This document shows, piece after piece, positions 33,494-48,259 of a stretch of DNA of 64,000 bases. The notes below the pieces were generated by a model, which saw nothing but the letters and a program-made list of their open reading frames with translations, searched no databases and had not been told where the DNA came from. This DNA is from Deltaproteobacteria bacterium (lineage in GTDB: Bacteria; Desulfobacterota; DSM-4660; Desulfatiglandales; HGW-15). Numbering within the stretch: the stretch's first letter is position 1; every line of letters begins with the position of its first letter. The stretch spans positions 1-64,000 of the forward strand of contig JAGVAP010000051.1 of the NCBI GenBank assembly GCA_020060215.1, given 5' to 3'. The position numbers were made by a program, and so were the translations under genes.

Positions 33494-34987
33494 ATGAACG
33501 CGTACTTGGAAGGGGGAACGAAGAACCCCATCAAGATTCAGGACAACACCTTCAGGGACGGCCATCAGTCCACGCTGGCCACACGGATGAGGACCGAAGA
33601 CATGCTGCCCATTGCAGAGAAGATGGACAGCGTCGGATTCTGGGCGATGGAGGTATGGGGCGGAGCGACCTTCGACACCATGCACCGGTTCCTCGGAGAA
33701 GATCCGTTCGATAGGATCAGGACCCTCAAGAAGTACATCCGGAAGACCCCTTTCACCATGCTCCTGCGGGGCCAGAACCTGGTCGGCTACCGCAACTATG
33801 CCGACGATGTGGCGCGCCTCTTCGTCGACAAGGTCTCCGAAGCGGGAATGGATATCTTTCGGGTCTTCGACGCGCTGAACGATTTCCGGAACTTCCAGAC
33901 CGTGGTCGAGCGGATCAAGGCCAACGGCAAGCACTTCCAGGGGACCATCTGCTACACGCTCACCGAAAGGCGGATGGGGGGCGATGTGTTCAACCTGGAA
34001 TACTACATGACAAAGGCCAAGGAAATACAGGCGATGGGAGCGGACTCGCTCTGCCTCAAGGACATGGCCGGCATCATGGCCCCTTTCGATATCGCCAAGC
34101 TCGTGACCGAGCTCAAGAAGGTGGTCACGATTCCCATTCATCTCCACACCCATTACACGAGCGGCATGGCCTCCATGGTCTATCTCGAGGCGATCAAGGC
34201 GGGGGTGGATATCGTGGATACCTGCCTGGCGCCCTTCGCGCTCAGGACCTCACAGCCCGCGGTGGAGCCCATCGTGGCCACGCTCTATGGGACCGACAGG
34301 GATCCGGGGTTCGACCTCAACCTGCTGCTCGAGATGGGCGACCACCTGGAGAAGGTCGCACCCAAGTACCGCGACTATCTTGCGAAGCATACCATGTCCG
34401 TGATCGACACCGGGGTGCTTGTCCACCAGGTGCCCGGCGGCATGATCTCCAATCTCGTGAGCCAGCTCAAGGAGGCCAAGGCGCTCCATCGTCTGGCCGA
34501 AGTCTACCACGAAGTGGCCGTGACGCGCCGCGAACTCGGGACCCCTCCGCTTGTCACCCCCACCTCCCAGATCGTGGGCGTGCAGGCGGTCCTGAATGTG
34601 CTTTTCGGGAAGTACAGGATGGTGACCAACGAGGTGAAGGACCTGGTATACGGTCTTTATGGGAAGACCCCCACGCCGATCGACCCCGAGGTACAAAAGA
34701 AGGTGCTCAAGGGGTACAAGAGAGGCGAAACCCCTGTGACCGGCAGGGCGGCGGACTACCTGGAGCCGGAGATCGAAAAGGCAAAGGAGAAGATCGGGGA
34801 TCTCGCCAAGGACGACTTCGATCTGCTCGTCTACGCGCTCTACCCCACGACCGGGGAGCAGTTTCTCAAGTGGAAGTACGGCCTGGAAAAGCGACCGCCG
34901 TCCGTCCAACCGAAGACCCTCGAGGACATCCGGAAGGAGGACGAGGCCATGGCCGAGGCCCTCCGGCAGGTATGCAGGACCATCTGA
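33494..34987 (+). CDS. biotin-dependent carboxyltransferase subunit (PycB / OadA / transcarboxylase 5S type)
   Basis: Transfers CO2 between carboxybiotin and pyruvate/oxaloacetate. The HMGL-like TIM barrel (about 10-270) has IQDNTFRDGHQSTLATRMRT, a lysine in LCLKDMAGIMAP (probably the carbamylated metal-ligand lysine) and the metal histidines HLHTHYTSG. The PYC_OADA domain follows to the C-terminus. No MKM biotin domain is present: the chain stops at AEALRQVCRTI after about 497 residues, so a separate biotin carrier must exist elsewhere. ATG 33494 has GGAGG nine bases upstream; ATG 33485 is less likely. It sits in a group of C4-acid genes, fitting oxaloacetate formation or decarboxylation, or methylmalonyl-CoA transcarboxylation. 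Confidence 0.9.
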   Translation: MNAYLEGGTKNPIKIQDNTFRDGHQSTLATRMRTEDMLPIAEKMDSVGFWAMEVWGGATFDTMHRFLGEDPFDRIRTLKKYIRKTPFTMLLRGQNLVGYRNYADDVARLFVDKVSEAGMDIFRVFDALNDFRNFQTVVERIKANGKHFQGTICYTLTERRMGGDVFNLEYYMTKAKEIQAMGADSLCLKDMAGIMAPFDIAKLVTELKKVVTIPIHLHTHYTSGMASMVYLEAIKAGVDIVDTCLAPFALRTSQPAVEPIVATLYGTDRDPGFDLNLLLEMGDHLEKVAPKYRDYLAKHTMSVIDTGVLVHQVPGGMISNLVSQLKEAKALHRLAEVYHEVAVTRRELGTPPLVTPTSQIVGVQAVLNVLFGKYRMVTNEVKDLVYGLYGKTPTPIDPEVQKKVLKGYKRGETPVTGRAADYLEPEIEKAKEKIGDLAKDDFDLLVYALYPTTGEQFLKWKYGLEKRPPSVQPKTLEDIRKEDEAMAEALRQVCRTI

Positions 34988-34998
34988 TATCCCTATTC

Positions 34999-35040
34999 CT
35001 CTCCCCGCCAAGACGGGGACTTCTCGCGCAGCGGGGAGAG
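34999..35040. terminator. hairpin after the carboxyltransferase gene
   Basis: Ten perfect pairs, CTCTCCCCGC (34999-35008) with GCGGGGAGAG (35031-35040). No T-run follows, but a canonical terminator lies 18 bases on, so the pair may act together. Confidence 0.5.
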
Positions 35041-35057
35041 AAGACCTGAGTCGAACT

Positions 35058-35092
35058 GGCGGGTCCTTTGCCCGCCTTTGTCGTTTGTCTTT
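35058..35092 (+). terminator. rho-independent terminator before sdhC
   Basis: GGCGGG (35058-35063), loop TCCTTTG, CCCGCC (35071-35076), then a T-rich tail TTTGTCGTTTGTCTTT. It should separate the carboxyltransferase transcript from sdhCAB. Confidence 0.75.
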
Positions 35093-35102
35093 ATGGAATC
35101 AT

Positions 35103-35161
35103 GCCACGAAGACACCAAGACACTAGGAATCGTAGCGGGCTCTCCTTCGTGTCGTTGTGGC
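35103..35161. repeat. dispersed palindromic repeat, GCCACGAAGACAC family, copy 4
   Basis: The left end GCCACGAAGACACCAAGACAC and right end CCTTCGTGTCGTTGTGGC are inverted. The repeat occupies the leader region upstream of sdhC and ends 31 bases before its ATG. Confidence 0.85.
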
Positions 35162-35191
35162 TGAATGGATCAATGTTCTGCGAGGTCGGAA

Positions 35192-35833
35192 ATGAAATGG
35201 TTGTTTCGGTTTGTCTCATCGTCTGCGGGCAAGAAGCAGATCATGGCGGTCACCGGACTGGGCTTCTGCCTCTTCCTGGCGACACACCTGGTCGGTAATC
35301 TGACGCTCTACGGCGGCCGGGACTTGTTCCTCTCCTACATCGAGCATCTGCACGGCCTCGGTTATCTGATTACGGCGGCCGAACTGGGCCTCGTGTTTTT
35401 CGCCCTGGTCCACATCGCTACAGGGCTCCTGCTCTTCTTCGAAAACCGGGCGGCCAGGCCGGTAAAGTACGCGGTCAGCAGGAATGCCGGAGGGAAGACG
35501 CTGGGGTCGTCCACTGCGCCCTATTCCGGCCTTCTGATCCTGTTGTTCATCCTTGTCCACCTGCTGACCTTTCGATTTGTGGACAAGACCTCGGTGACCG
35601 ATTTCGAGATCCTGACCCAGAAGCTGGTGCAGCCGGGGTGGGCGCTCTTTTACATCGCCGGGGTCGTGATCGTGGCGATCCATATCAGCCATGGACTCTG
35701 GAGCGGGTTTCAGACGCTGGGGCTCAACCACCCGAAGTACATGCCGCTGGTCAAGAAGTTCGGGTTCCTGTTCAGCGTCGTGATCGGAGTCGGCTTCGCT
35801 TCGATTCCGGTCTTCGTTTTTCTCGTCGCATAA
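35192..35833 (+). CDS. sdhC: succinate dehydrogenase/fumarate reductase cytochrome b558 subunit
   Basis: Membrane anchor that carries haem b and passes electrons between the catalytic subunits and quinone. 213 residues with five hydrophobic segments, matching the single fused anchor of Bacillus SdhC and Wolinella FrdC. Likely haem-ligand histidines sit within membrane segments: [29 protein letters not shown] and [13 protein letters not shown] 35192 has GAGG six bases upstream. It is followed 11 bases later by sdhA. In Geobacter and relatives this type of complex works in both directions; direction here is not visible. Confidence 0.9.
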   Translation: MKWLFRFVSSSAGKKQIMAVTGLGFCLFLATHLVGNLTLYGGRDLFLSYIEHLHGLGYLITAAELGLVFFALVHIATGLLLFFENRAARPVKYAVSRNAGGKTLGSSTAPYSGLLILLFILVHLLTFRFVDKTSVTDFEILTQKLVQPGWALFYIAGVVIVAIHISHGLWSGFQTLGLNHPKYMPLVKKFGFLFSVVIGVGFASIPVFVFLVA

Positions 35834-35844
35834 GGAGGCTTTTC

Positions 35845-37758
35845 ATGCAGCTGGATGCCAGGATCCCCGGAGGTCCACTGGAGCAGAAATGGGACAGGCA
35901 CCGTTTTGAGTTGAAGCTGGTCAATCCCGCCAACAAGCGCAGGTTCGACATCATCGTCGTGGGGACGGGTCTCGCAGGGGCGTCGGCGTCGGCAAGCCTT
36001 GCGGAGCTCGGGTACAACGTAAAGACGTTCTGCATCCAGGACAGCCCGCGCCGCGCCCACAGCATTGCGGCCCAGGGAGGGATCAATGCCGCCAAGAACT
36101 ATCGCGGGGACGGCGACAGCGTCAGGCGGCTCTTCTACGACACCGTGAAGGGAGGCGATTTCCGGGCCAGGGAGGCCAACGTATACCGGTTGGCCCAGGT
36201 CAGCAACCGGATCATCGATCTCTGCGTGGCCCAGGGGATCCCCTTTGCGCGGGAGTACGGCGGTCTCCTGGCGAATCGATCCTTCGGGGGAGCGCAGGTC
36301 GAGCGAACCTTCTATGCCAGGGGGCAGACCGGCCAGCAGCTGCTGCTCGGCGCCTACAGCGCCATGATGCGCCAGGTCCATGCGGGGAAGGTGAAGATGT
36401 TCCCCCGCAGGGAGATGCTCGATCTGGTCCTGGTCGACGGGGCCGCCAGGGGGATCATCGCCCGAAACCTGGTGACCGGTCATGTGGAGAGCCACGCTGC
36501 GCACGCGGTCCTCCTCGCGACCGGGGGGTACGGAAACGTCTATTTCCTCTCCACGAACGGGATGAGCGGGAATGTGGGCGCCGCATGGAGGGCCCACAAG
36601 AAAGGCGCCCTGTTTGCCAACCCCGCCTTCACCCAGATCCATCCCACCTGTATTCCGGTCCATGGCACCTACCAGTCGAAGCTGACCCTGATGAGCGAGA
36701 GCCTTCGCAATGACGGGAGGGTCTGGGTGCCTGCGGCCGCGGGAGACAGGAGACCTCCCCAGGAGATCCCGGAATCGGAGAGGGACTACTACCTCGAGAG
36801 GAAATACCCCAGCTTCGGGAACCTGGTCCCGCGCGACGTGGCCTCCCGGAATGCAAAGCAGGTCTGCGATCAGGGCAAGGGGGTGGGACCCACGGGGTTT
36901 GCGGTGTACCTGGACTTCAAGGACGCCATCCGGAGGGACGGGTCCGAGGTGATCAAGCGCAAGTACGGCAACCTCTTCCAGATGTACGAGCGCATCACGG
37001 GGGACAACCCCTATGAGACCCCCATGATGATCTATCCCGCCGTCCACTACACCATGGGCGGCCTGTGGGTAGACTACAACCTCATGAGCACGATCCCCGG
37101 CCTCTTTGTGCTCGGCGAGGCCAATTTCTCGGACCACGGAGCCAATCGGCTCGGCGCCAGCGCGCTCATGCAGGGGCTGGCGGACGGGTATTTCGTCATC
37201 CCTTACACCCTCGGGGGATACCTTGCGGGCCGGAAGCTGCCCGAGACCAAAGAGGATCATGCCGCATTCCGCGAGGCCGTCAAGGTCGAGCGGGGAAAGC
37301 TCCAAAAGCTCCTCTCCCGCAGGGGGAAGCGCTCCGCCGCCGACTTCCACCGCGAGCTGGGCTCCATCATGTGGGAGTTCTGCGGCATGGCCAGGACGGA
37401 GGCCGGTCTGCGAAAGGCCAAGGAAAGGATCCCTCAGCTCCGGGCCGAGTTCTGGGAGAACGTGAACGTCCCGGGATCGGCCGGGGAACTGAACCAGAGC
37501 CTCGAGCGGGCCAACCGGGTGTCGGACTTCCTGGAGTTTGCGGAACTGATGGTGGACGACGCACTCTCCCGGGAGGAATCCTGCGGGTGCCACTTCAACG
37601 AGGCGTTTCAGACCGAAGACCAGGAGGCCAGGAGGGACGACGAGACCTGTTGCTACGTCTCGGCCTGGGAGTACCAGGGAGAGGACAAACCCCACACCCT
37701 GCACAAGGAACCTCTGGTCTTCGAAAACGTGACCCTGGCGCAAAGGAGCTACAAATGA
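35845..37758 (+). CDS. sdhA: succinate dehydrogenase/fumarate reductase flavoprotein subunit
   Basis: Catalytic subunit interconverting succinate and fumarate. The FAD-binding Rossmann motif is [40 protein letters not shown] contains the histidine that normally holds FAD covalently. The active-site region [12 protein letters not shown] and the basic SLRNDGRVW segment follow, then [20 protein letters not shown] and [20 protein letters not shown]. 637 residues is normal for the B. subtilis/Wolinella type. ATG 35845 has AAGGAGG six bases upstream. Its stop overlaps the ATG of sdhB (ATGA). Confidence 0.95.
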   Translation: MQLDARIPGGPLEQKWDRHRFELKLVNPANKRRFDIIVVGTGLAGASASASLAELGYNVKTFCIQDSPRRAHSIAAQGGINAAKNYRGDGDSVRRLFYDTVKGGDFRAREANVYRLAQVSNRIIDLCVAQGIPFAREYGGLLANRSFGGAQVERTFYARGQTGQQLLLGAYSAMMRQVHAGKVKMFPRREMLDLVLVDGAARGIIARNLVTGHVESHAAHAVLLATGGYGNVYFLSTNGMSGNVGAAWRAHKKGALFANPAFTQIHPTCIPVHGTYQSKLTLMSESLRNDGRVWVPAAAGDRRPPQEIPESERDYYLERKYPSFGNLVPRDVASRNAKQVCDQGKGVGPTGFAVYLDFKDAIRRDGSEVIKRKYGNLFQMYERITGDNPYETPMMIYPAVHYTMGGLWVDYNLMSTIPGLFVLGEANFSDHGANRLGASALMQGLADGYFVIPYTLGGYLAGRKLPETKEDHAAFREAVKVERGKLQKLLSRRGKRSAADFHRELGSIMWEFCGMARTEAGLRKAKERIPQLRAEFWENVNVPGSAGELNQSLERANRVSDFLEFAELMVDDALSREESCGCHFNEAFQTEDQEARRDDETCCYVSAWEYQGEDKPHTLHKEPLVFENVTLAQRSYK

Positions 37759-38519
37759 GCAAGACCATCCACCTGAGCCTGAAGATATGGAGGCAGAGCA
37801 GCACCGAGGACAAGGGCCGGTTCGAGTTTTACGAGGCCAAGGAGATCTCCACGGACATGTCGTTCCTGGAGATGCTGGACGTGGTCAACGAGAAGCTCAC
37901 CGCCGAAGGTCGGGAACCCGTTGCGTTCGACCATGACTGCCGCGAAGGGATCTGCGGGAGCTGCGGGGCCGTGGTGAACGGGATCGCCCATGGTCCGGAG
38001 AAGGGAACCACCCTGTGCCAGCTTCACATGAGACATTTCAGGGACGGCTCGACCCTGGTCATCGAACCCTGGAGGGCCCGCCCCTTCAAGGTCATCAAGG
38101 ACCTCGTCGTGGACCGCAGCGCGCTGGACGAGATCATCGAGGCCGGGGGGTACATCTCCGTGAACACGGCCCAGGCCCCTGAGGCGAACTCCATCCCCGT
38201 TCCCGCGGAAAAGGCCGAGCTGGCCATGGACGCCGCAGCGTGCATCGGGTGCGGCGCCTGCGTGGCCGCGTGCCCCAACGGCTCCGCCATGCTCTTCCTC
38301 TCGGCCAAGGTCTCCCATCTCGCGCTCCTGCCGCAGGGGCAGCCCGAGGCCGCCAAGCGGGCCCTCTCCATGGCGCGAAAGATGGACGAGCTGGGGTTCG
38401 GCAACTGCAGCAACCACACGGAGTGCGAGGCCGTATGTCCCAAGGAGATGTCCATCAGCCACATCGCCCGCTTCAACCGGCAGTTTCTGAAGGCGAGTTT
38501 CGGCTCTTCGGAGGAATGA
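37755..38519 (+). CDS. sdhB: succinate dehydrogenase/fumarate reductase iron-sulfur subunit
   Basis: Electron-transfer subunit of 254 residues. The N-terminal plant-type ferredoxin domain has [15 protein letters not shown] and a later LCQLHM cysteine for the [2Fe-2S] cluster. The C-terminal domain has [19 protein letters not shown] and [14 protein letters not shown] for the [4Fe-4S] and [3Fe-4S] clusters. The ATG at 37755 overlaps the sdhA stop by four bases; AAAGGAG lies before it. It closes the sdhCAB operon, and a terminator follows. Confidence 0.95.
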   Translation: MSKTIHLSLKIWRQSSTEDKGRFEFYEAKEISTDMSFLEMLDVVNEKLTAEGREPVAFDHDCREGICGSCGAVVNGIAHGPEKGTTLCQLHMRHFRDGSTLVIEPWRARPFKVIKDLVVDRSALDEIIEAGGYISVNTAQAPEANSIPVPAEKAELAMDAAACIGCGACVAACPNGSAMLFLSAKVSHLALLPQGQPEAAKRALSMARKMDELGFGNCSNHTECEAVCPKEMSISHIARFNRQFLKASFGSSEE

Positions 38520-38523
38520 AAGA

Positions 38524-38559
38524 GGTCTCTCACAAGCGGGCGAGAGGCCCTTTCTTTTT
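38524..38559 (+). terminator. rho-independent terminator after sdhCAB
   Basis: GGTCTCTC (38524-38531) pairs with GAGAGGCC (38542-38549) over eight bases with one G-U, followed by CTTTCTTTTT. Confidence 0.78.
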
Positions 38560-38600
38560 ACTGGTCCAGTGAGAACGTACAACGACAAAGGAGTGGAACT

Positions 38601-39545
38601 ATGCGAAGGAACAAAGTGACGGTGGTAGGGGCGGGCAATGTGGGCGCGACCGCGGCCATGCGGGTGGCCGAAAAGGGGCTGGCCGATGTGGTGCTGATCG
38701 ATGTCCTGGAGGGCGTCCCCGCGGGCAAGGCGCTGGACCTGATGGAGGCCGCGCCCATCGAGAAGCACGACTGCAGCATCCTCGGGTGCACGAATGAGTA
38801 CGAGCGGGCGAGGGATTCGGACATCGTCATCATCACGGCCGGCATTCCAAGGAAGCCCGGGATGAGCCGCGACGACCTCCTCTCCACGAACATGGGGATC
38901 ATGGAGAAGGTGGTGAAGGAGATCGCGTCGGTGGCCCCCGATTCGATCCTGATCATCGTCAGCAACCCCCTGGACGCCATGTGCCATGTGGCCTACGAGA
39001 CGAGCGGCTTCCCCAAGCAGAGGGTGATGGGCATGGCCGGGGTCCTCGACTCGGCCAGGTACAGGGCCTTCATCGCCATGGAGCTGGATGTGTCGGTGGA
39101 GAACATCCATGCCTTCGTCCTCGGGGGCCATGGGGACACCATGGTCCCGATCTCCAGGTATTCGACCGTGGCGGGCATCCCCGTGACCGAACTGCTGCCG
39201 CCGGACCGTGTCAAGGCCATGGAGGACAGGACCCGGAGCGGAGGGGCGGAGATCGTGAACCTGCTGAAGACGGGCAGCGCCTACTATGCGCCCGCCTCCG
39301 GGGCCGTGGAGATGGCGGAGAGCATCCTCAAGGACAAGAAGAAGATCCTCCCCTGCGCCGCCCTGCTCCAGGGCGAGTACGGGATCCAGGACCTCTTCGT
39401 GGGCGTCCCCGTAAAGCTCGGAGCCGAGGGGATCGAGAAGATCATCGAGATCCGGCTGAACGAAGAAGAGAAAAAGGCCCTTCATCATTCGGCGAGCGCC
39501 GTCAAAGGGCTTGTGGACGACCTCAAGCGATTGAAGGGGAAGTGA
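38601..39545 (+). CDS. mdh: malate dehydrogenase (LDH-like class)
   Basis: NAD-dependent interconversion of malate and oxaloacetate in the cytoplasm. 314 residues. The Rossmann motif is [15 protein letters not shown], with an aspartate (LIDVLEG) favouring NAD. The substrate loop [14 protein letters not shown] holds the arginine that selects oxaloacetate over pyruvate; also present are VSNPLDAM and the catalytic histidine [12 protein letters not shown] 38601 is preceded by GGAG. It lies between the sdhCAB terminator and the pyruvate:ferredoxin oxidoreductase gene, so it probably has its own promoter in the 41-base gap or reads through from sdhB. Confidence 0.95.
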   Translation: MRRNKVTVVGAGNVGATAAMRVAEKGLADVVLIDVLEGVPAGKALDLMEAAPIEKHDCSILGCTNEYERARDSDIVIITAGIPRKPGMSRDDLLSTNMGIMEKVVKEIASVAPDSILIIVSNPLDAMCHVAYETSGFPKQRVMGMAGVLDSARYRAFIAMELDVSVENIHAFVLGGHGDTMVPISRYSTVAGIPVTELLPPDRVKAMEDRTRSGGAEIVNLLKTGSAYYAPASGAVEMAESILKDKKKILPCAALLQGEYGIQDLFVGVPVKLGAEGIEKIIEIRLNEEEKKALHHSASAVKGLVDDLKRLKGK

Positions 39546-39624
39546 TCGCTTCGTTCTCCTGTTTTCTTATGGTTGGTACACCCCTCGTCTCCTTGTCGTT
39601 CGCACCGCTCTCCTTTTTCTTATC

Positions 39625-39648
39625 GTTCCCACGCTGGAGCGCGGGAAC
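39625..39648. repeat. GTTCCCACGC palindromic repeat, copy 1
   Basis: A 24-base imperfect palindrome starting GTTCCCACGC and ending GCGCGGGAAC. A second copy of the same length, differing at four positions, is at 56921-56944. It lies in the 245-base gap between mdh and the pyruvate:ferredoxin oxidoreductase gene. Confidence 0.7.
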
Positions 39649-39668
39649 CAGAAAGATGGTCCTGATGG

Positions 39669-39697
39669 TTGATGCCGGATGCCGGCGGCGCTATACT
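39669..39697 (+). promoter_or_regulatory. promoter of the pyruvate:ferredoxin oxidoreductase gene
   Basis: -35 TTGATG (39669-39674), 17-base spacer, -10 TATACT (39692-39697). The transcript would start near 39704, leaving a leader of nearly 90 bases. The leader contains a small hairpin ACGGG-CCTGT-CCCGT followed by ACCGGTCC and a T-run, which could act as an attenuator. Confidence 0.58.
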
Positions 39698-39736
39698 GAT
39701 CTGCTGGACTCAGAAAAACGGGCCTGTCCCGTATGA

Positions 39737-43306
<3,570 letters not shown>

Positions 43307-43340
43307 TCCGCCAGGTTAACCGACCACCGGAGAGATCGGC

Positions 43341-44951
43341 ATGCCTGAGACCTTCTTCTACCGGGATCCCTTTCCCCTTGGACCGGACGGCACCGAGTAC
43401 CGCCTTGTCACGCAGGATCACGTGAGCACGAGCCCTTTCCAGGGCTCGTCTCTTGTCCAGGTGGCCCCGGAGGGTCTGTCCATGCTCGCGGAGCGGGCCT
43501 TCAAGGATGTGGCCCACCTCCTCAGGCCTTCCCATCTCACCCAGCTCAGGGCCGTATTCGACGACCCCGAGGCATCCCCCAACGACCGGTACGTGGCCCT
43601 GGAGATGCTGAAGAATGCGGTCATATCCGCCGAGGGAGTCCTGCCCATGTGCCAGGACACGGGGACCGCGGTCGTCATCGGCAAGAAGGGTCAACGGATC
43701 TGGACCGGGTACAACGACGAGGAGGCCCTTTCCAGGGGCATCTTCGCCGCGTATACCAAAAACTACCTGCGCTACTCCCAGATGGCGCCCCTCTCCATGT
43801 ACGAGGAGAAGAACACGGGGTGCAATCTGCCGGCCCAGATCGACATCTATGCGGCCGAGGGAGACTCCTATCGGTTTCTCTTCATCGCCAAAGGCGGAGG
43901 ATCGGCCAACAAGACCTATCTCTTTCAGGGGACCAAGGCCCTCCTCAACCCCGACAGCCTGATCCCTTTCCTGACCGCAAAGATGAAGGGGTTGGGCACC
44001 GCCGCATGCCCTCCCTACCACCTGGCGTTCGTAATCGGGGGCACATCGGCCGAGGCCAACCTGAAGACCCTGAAGCTCGCGACCGCCGGATATCTGGATT
44101 CGCTGCCCAACGAAGGAGGGCTCGAAGCCTACGCCTTTCGGGACCGGAACACGGAGGAAAAGCTCCTGGGGATCTCACGGGAGCTTGGATTCGGGGCGCA
44201 GTTCGGCGGCAGGCACTTTTGTCTGGATGTGAAGGTGGTCAGGCTCCCCAGACATGGGGCATCCTGCCCCGTCAGCGTCGGGGTGAGCTGCAGCGCGGAC
44301 CGCAACGTCAAGGGGAAGATCACGAAGGAAGGGATATTCATCGAGAAGCTTGAAACGGATCCCGCCGGATTCCTCCCCGAGCCCTCGGGTGATAAGGAGG
44401 ATGCGGTTCGAATCGACCTGGAGCGGTCCATGAACGAGGTCCGGGCCGAGTTGAGCAGGTATCCGGTCTCCACCCGGCTCCTGCTCAGCGGAAGGATGGT
44501 CGTGGCGAGAGACATTGCCCATGCGAAGCTGAAAGAGCGCATGGATCGCGGCGAATCGCTGCCGGCTTACTTTGTCGACCATCCGGTCTGTTACGCCGGC
44601 CCTGCAAAGCAGCCGCCCGGCTATCCCTCGGGTGCATTGGGCCCGACCACCGGAGGGAGGATGGACGGCTATGTACCCCTGTTCCAGGAACGGGGGGCGT
44701 CCATGGTCATGGTCTCCAAGGGGAACCGATCGGCCCTGGTCAAGGAATCCTGCAGAAAGCACGGCGGCTTTTATCTCGGATCCATCGGCGGTCCCGCAGC
44801 GCGTCTGGCCAAGGAGTGCATCACCCATGTGGAGCTCCTGGAATACCCGGAGCTCGGGATGGAGGCGATCTACATGATCACGGTCAGGGACTTCCCCGCC
44901 TTTATCATCATCGACGACAAGGGGAACGATTTCTTCGAGAAGCTCATTTGA
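43341..44951 (+). CDS. fumA: fumarate hydratase class I (iron-sulfur)
   Basis: Hydrates fumarate to malate with an oxygen-labile [4Fe-4S] cluster. 536 residues, the length of the single-chain FumA/FumB type. The N-terminal alpha domain has [20 protein letters not shown] with the first cluster cysteine, [20 protein letters not shown] with the second and [18 protein letters not shown] with the third. The C-terminal beta domain has [40 protein letters not shown] and [13 protein letters not shown] 43341 is 34 bases after the pyruvate:ferredoxin oxidoreductase stop, so both are likely co-transcribed. Confidence 0.95.
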   Translation: MPETFFYRDPFPLGPDGTEYRLVTQDHVSTSPFQGSSLVQVAPEGLSMLAERAFKDVAHLLRPSHLTQLRAVFDDPEASPNDRYVALEMLKNAVISAEGVLPMCQDTGTAVVIGKKGQRIWTGYNDEEALSRGIFAAYTKNYLRYSQMAPLSMYEEKNTGCNLPAQIDIYAAEGDSYRFLFIAKGGGSANKTYLFQGTKALLNPDSLIPFLTAKMKGLGTAACPPYHLAFVIGGTSAEANLKTLKLATAGYLDSLPNEGGLEAYAFRDRNTEEKLLGISRELGFGAQFGGRHFCLDVKVVRLPRHGASCPVSVGVSCSADRNVKGKITKEGIFIEKLETDPAGFLPEPSGDKEDAVRIDLERSMNEVRAELSRYPVSTRLLLSGRMVVARDIAHAKLKERMDRGESLPAYFVDHPVCYAGPAKQPPGYPSGALGPTTGGRMDGYVPLFQERGASMVMVSKGNRSALVKESCRKHGGFYLGSIGGPAARLAKECITHVELLEYPELGMEAIYMITVRDFPAFIIIDDKGNDFFEKLI

Positions 44952-44995
44952 AGAAAGACGGCCCCCCTCCCGCCTTCCCACTTCCGACTTTCTTA

Positions 44996-45025
44996 TTGAC
45001 AGCCTTTCCGAAAAGCGACTATGTA
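44996..45025 (+). promoter_or_regulatory. candidate promoter of the FadH-like gene
   Basis: A perfect -35 TTGACA (44996-45001), 18-base spacer and TATGTA (45020-45025). The leader to ATG 45093 would be about 60 bases. The -10 is weak. Confidence 0.42.
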
Positions 45026-45092
45026 TCCCGATTACATGTCCGCACAGGTATAACGGGTGCAGCCACTCTAAATCCATCACAGGAGGGGACCC

Positions 45093-47012
45093 ATGCTGGA
45101 AACTCTTTTTTCGCCGTTCCGGATCAAAGGATGCCAGCTCAACAGCAGGATTGTGATGCCCCCGCTGGCCTCCTTTCTCATTGAAAACGACGGCTCCATC
45201 ACGGACAAGACGATCGAGCACTACAGAAAGCGTGCGTCCGGCGGCCCGGCCATGGTGATCGTGGAGGCCCATGCCACTTCCCCGGAAGGCATCGTCTCCC
45301 TCCATCAGGCCAGGATCTGCGAGGACCGGTACATCGAGGGGCTCTCGCGGATCGCCGCCGTCATACGCTCCGAAGGGGCTGTCCCCGCCATCCAACTCCA
45401 TCATGCAGGCAGGCAGACGTCCATCAAGGTCATCAAGAGAAAACCTCTGGCCCCATCCAATCTCCCCTGCCCCGCCATCAAGGGGGAAGTGGAGCCGCTC
45501 TCGAAATCAGAGATACAGAGGATCGTCCATGATTTCGGAGATTCCGCCACGAGGGCCCTTCAGGCAGGCTTCCAGTTGATCGAGATCCACGGGGCCCACG
45601 GTTACCTGCTCAACCAGTTCCTTTCGAGGTTCTCCAACGATCGGACCGATGAGTACGGCGGAAGTTCCGAAGGACGTTGCCGCTTCTCGATGGAGATCGT
45701 CCGTGAGGTCAGGAAGAGAGTGGGGCCGGATTTCCCGCTCTCGTTCAAGATCAGCGCGCAGGAGTTCGTTCCCAACGGCCTCACGACGGAGGAATCCATA
45801 GGGCTCCTGAGGCTGATCATCCCCTGCGGTATAGACATCGTCCAGATCTCGGCCGGGAACGACGCCACCCCCGAATGGATCGCCCAGCCCATGTTCATGA
45901 AGAAGGCCTGCCTTGCGGAATCGTCCGGAAAGATCAGGAAGGCACTGCAGTTCCCCGTGATGGTGGTGGGAAGGATCAATGATCCTGTCGTTGCAGACGA
46001 GATCATCAGGGAGGGGAAGGCGGACCTCGTCTGTATGGGTCGCGGGCTTTTGGCGGATCCGGAGATGCCCAAGAAAGCCAGGGAAGGTCGCGTGGATGAC
46101 ATCCGGACCTGTATCGCCTGCAACACCTGCATGGAATCGATCTTTCGAAGGGGGCGGGTGGAATGTCTGGTGAATCCCTCCCTCGGCCGTGAGCAGGAGA
46201 TGGCCTTGCGGCCTGCGCGGAAAACGAAGAGGGTGATGGTGGTCGGGGGCGGACCGGGCGGTCTGGAAGCGGCCTGGGTGGCTGCCGCGAGGGGACACGA
46301 GGTGGAGCTCTATGAAAGACGATCCGAGTTGGGCGGGCAGCTCAACCTCGGGAGCGTCACCAGGTACAAGAGAGAGCTCCTGACCCTCATTCGATACCAG
46401 AAGCGGCAGGCGGAACGGTTCGGGGTGAAGGTGCATCTGAACTTCGAAGTCACGCCCGACTTCGTCAAAGAACAGAATCCGGATGCGGTAGTCGTGTCCA
46501 CCGGCTCGATACCGGTGATGCCGAGGGTCCCCGGAATCGACAAGGGAGTGGTCCTCGCTCTGCCGGACATCATGAATGGACAGATGCCCGCAGGAAACCG
46601 CATCGTCGTTGTGGGCGGAGGGGCTACCGGAAGCGAAGTAGCCCACCACCTGGCAGACCACCACTACCAGGTGACTCTCGTGGAGCAGCTCCCCAGGATC
46701 GCCGAGCAGCTCGAATCCATGACCCGGAAGGTCCTTCTGCAGGAACTCCGTGAACGGAAGGTGCGAATCCTTACGTCCTGCAGGCTTTCCAGCATCGAGG
46801 ATCACGGCGTCTTGGTCGCAGACCAGGAGGGAAAAGGGACCTTCCTGGAGGCCGATGCGGTGGTCGTTGCGATCGGGAACCGCCCCGACAACTCCCTCTA
46901 CCAGTCTATCCTGGCTATGGGAATGCCGGTCCACCGGATCGGAGACTGCGTGGAGCCGAGGAGTGCAAAGACCGCAATCCTGGAAGGGGCTCTGGCGGGC
47001 CGCGAAATCTGA
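45093..47012 (+). CDS. Old-Yellow-Enzyme-type NADH:flavin oxidoreductase (2,4-dienoyl-CoA reductase-like)
   Basis: Three-part flavoprotein of 639 residues. The N-terminal FMN TIM barrel (1-340) has RIVMPPLASFL, IQLHHAGRQTS, the catalytic/ligand block EIHGAHGYLLNQFLSRFSND and the YGGS loop. A [4Fe-4S] site follows, with cysteines in CIACNTCMESIFRRGRVEC. The C-terminal FAD/NAD(P) domains carry RVMVVGGGPGGLEAAWVAAA and RIVVVGGGATGSEVAHHLAD. This matches FadH, enoate reductases and BaiCD-type reductases. In anaerobes with syntrophic or aromatic metabolism such proteins reduce unsaturated acyl-CoAs; the exact substrate is not clear. GGAGGGG lies before the ATG. Confidence 0.92.
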   Translation: MLETLFSPFRIKGCQLNSRIVMPPLASFLIENDGSITDKTIEHYRKRASGGPAMVIVEAHATSPEGIVSLHQARICEDRYIEGLSRIAAVIRSEGAVPAIQLHHAGRQTSIKVIKRKPLAPSNLPCPAIKGEVEPLSKSEIQRIVHDFGDSATRALQAGFQLIEIHGAHGYLLNQFLSRFSNDRTDEYGGSSEGRCRFSMEIVREVRKRVGPDFPLSFKISAQEFVPNGLTTEESIGLLRLIIPCGIDIVQISAGNDATPEWIAQPMFMKKACLAESSGKIRKALQFPVMVVGRINDPVVADEIIREGKADLVCMGRGLLADPEMPKKAREGRVDDIRTCIACNTCMESIFRRGRVECLVNPSLGREQEMALRPARKTKRVMVVGGGPGGLEAAWVAAARGHEVELYERRSELGGQLNLGSVTRYKRELLTLIRYQKRQAERFGVKVHLNFEVTPDFVKEQNPDAVVVSTGSIPVMPRVPGIDKGVVLALPDIMNGQMPAGNRIVVVGGGATGSEVAHHLADHHYQVTLVEQLPRIAEQLESMTRKVLLQELRERKVRILTSCRLSSIEDHGVLVADQEGKGTFLEADAVVVAIGNRPDNSLYQSILAMGMPVHRIGDCVEPRSAKTAILEGALAGREI

Positions 47013-47140
47013 GATCTCTCGCAGCGCCCACAGGGAACAGAGAGAACAGGCCGGTTGGTGTTCACGATCAGACCCAGTGGTTCAATCCCGGTCCCTCTGT
47101 GGACTCGAGCGAAGCGGGCGAGAGACTTACTTCTTCGGGG

Positions 47141-48259
<1,119 letters not shown>

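Noticed and set aside
35710..37743. A 677-codon minus-strand frame opposite sdhA
   Set aside because: Antisense shadow; low-complexity His/Gly/Val-rich composition and no ribosome-binding site.
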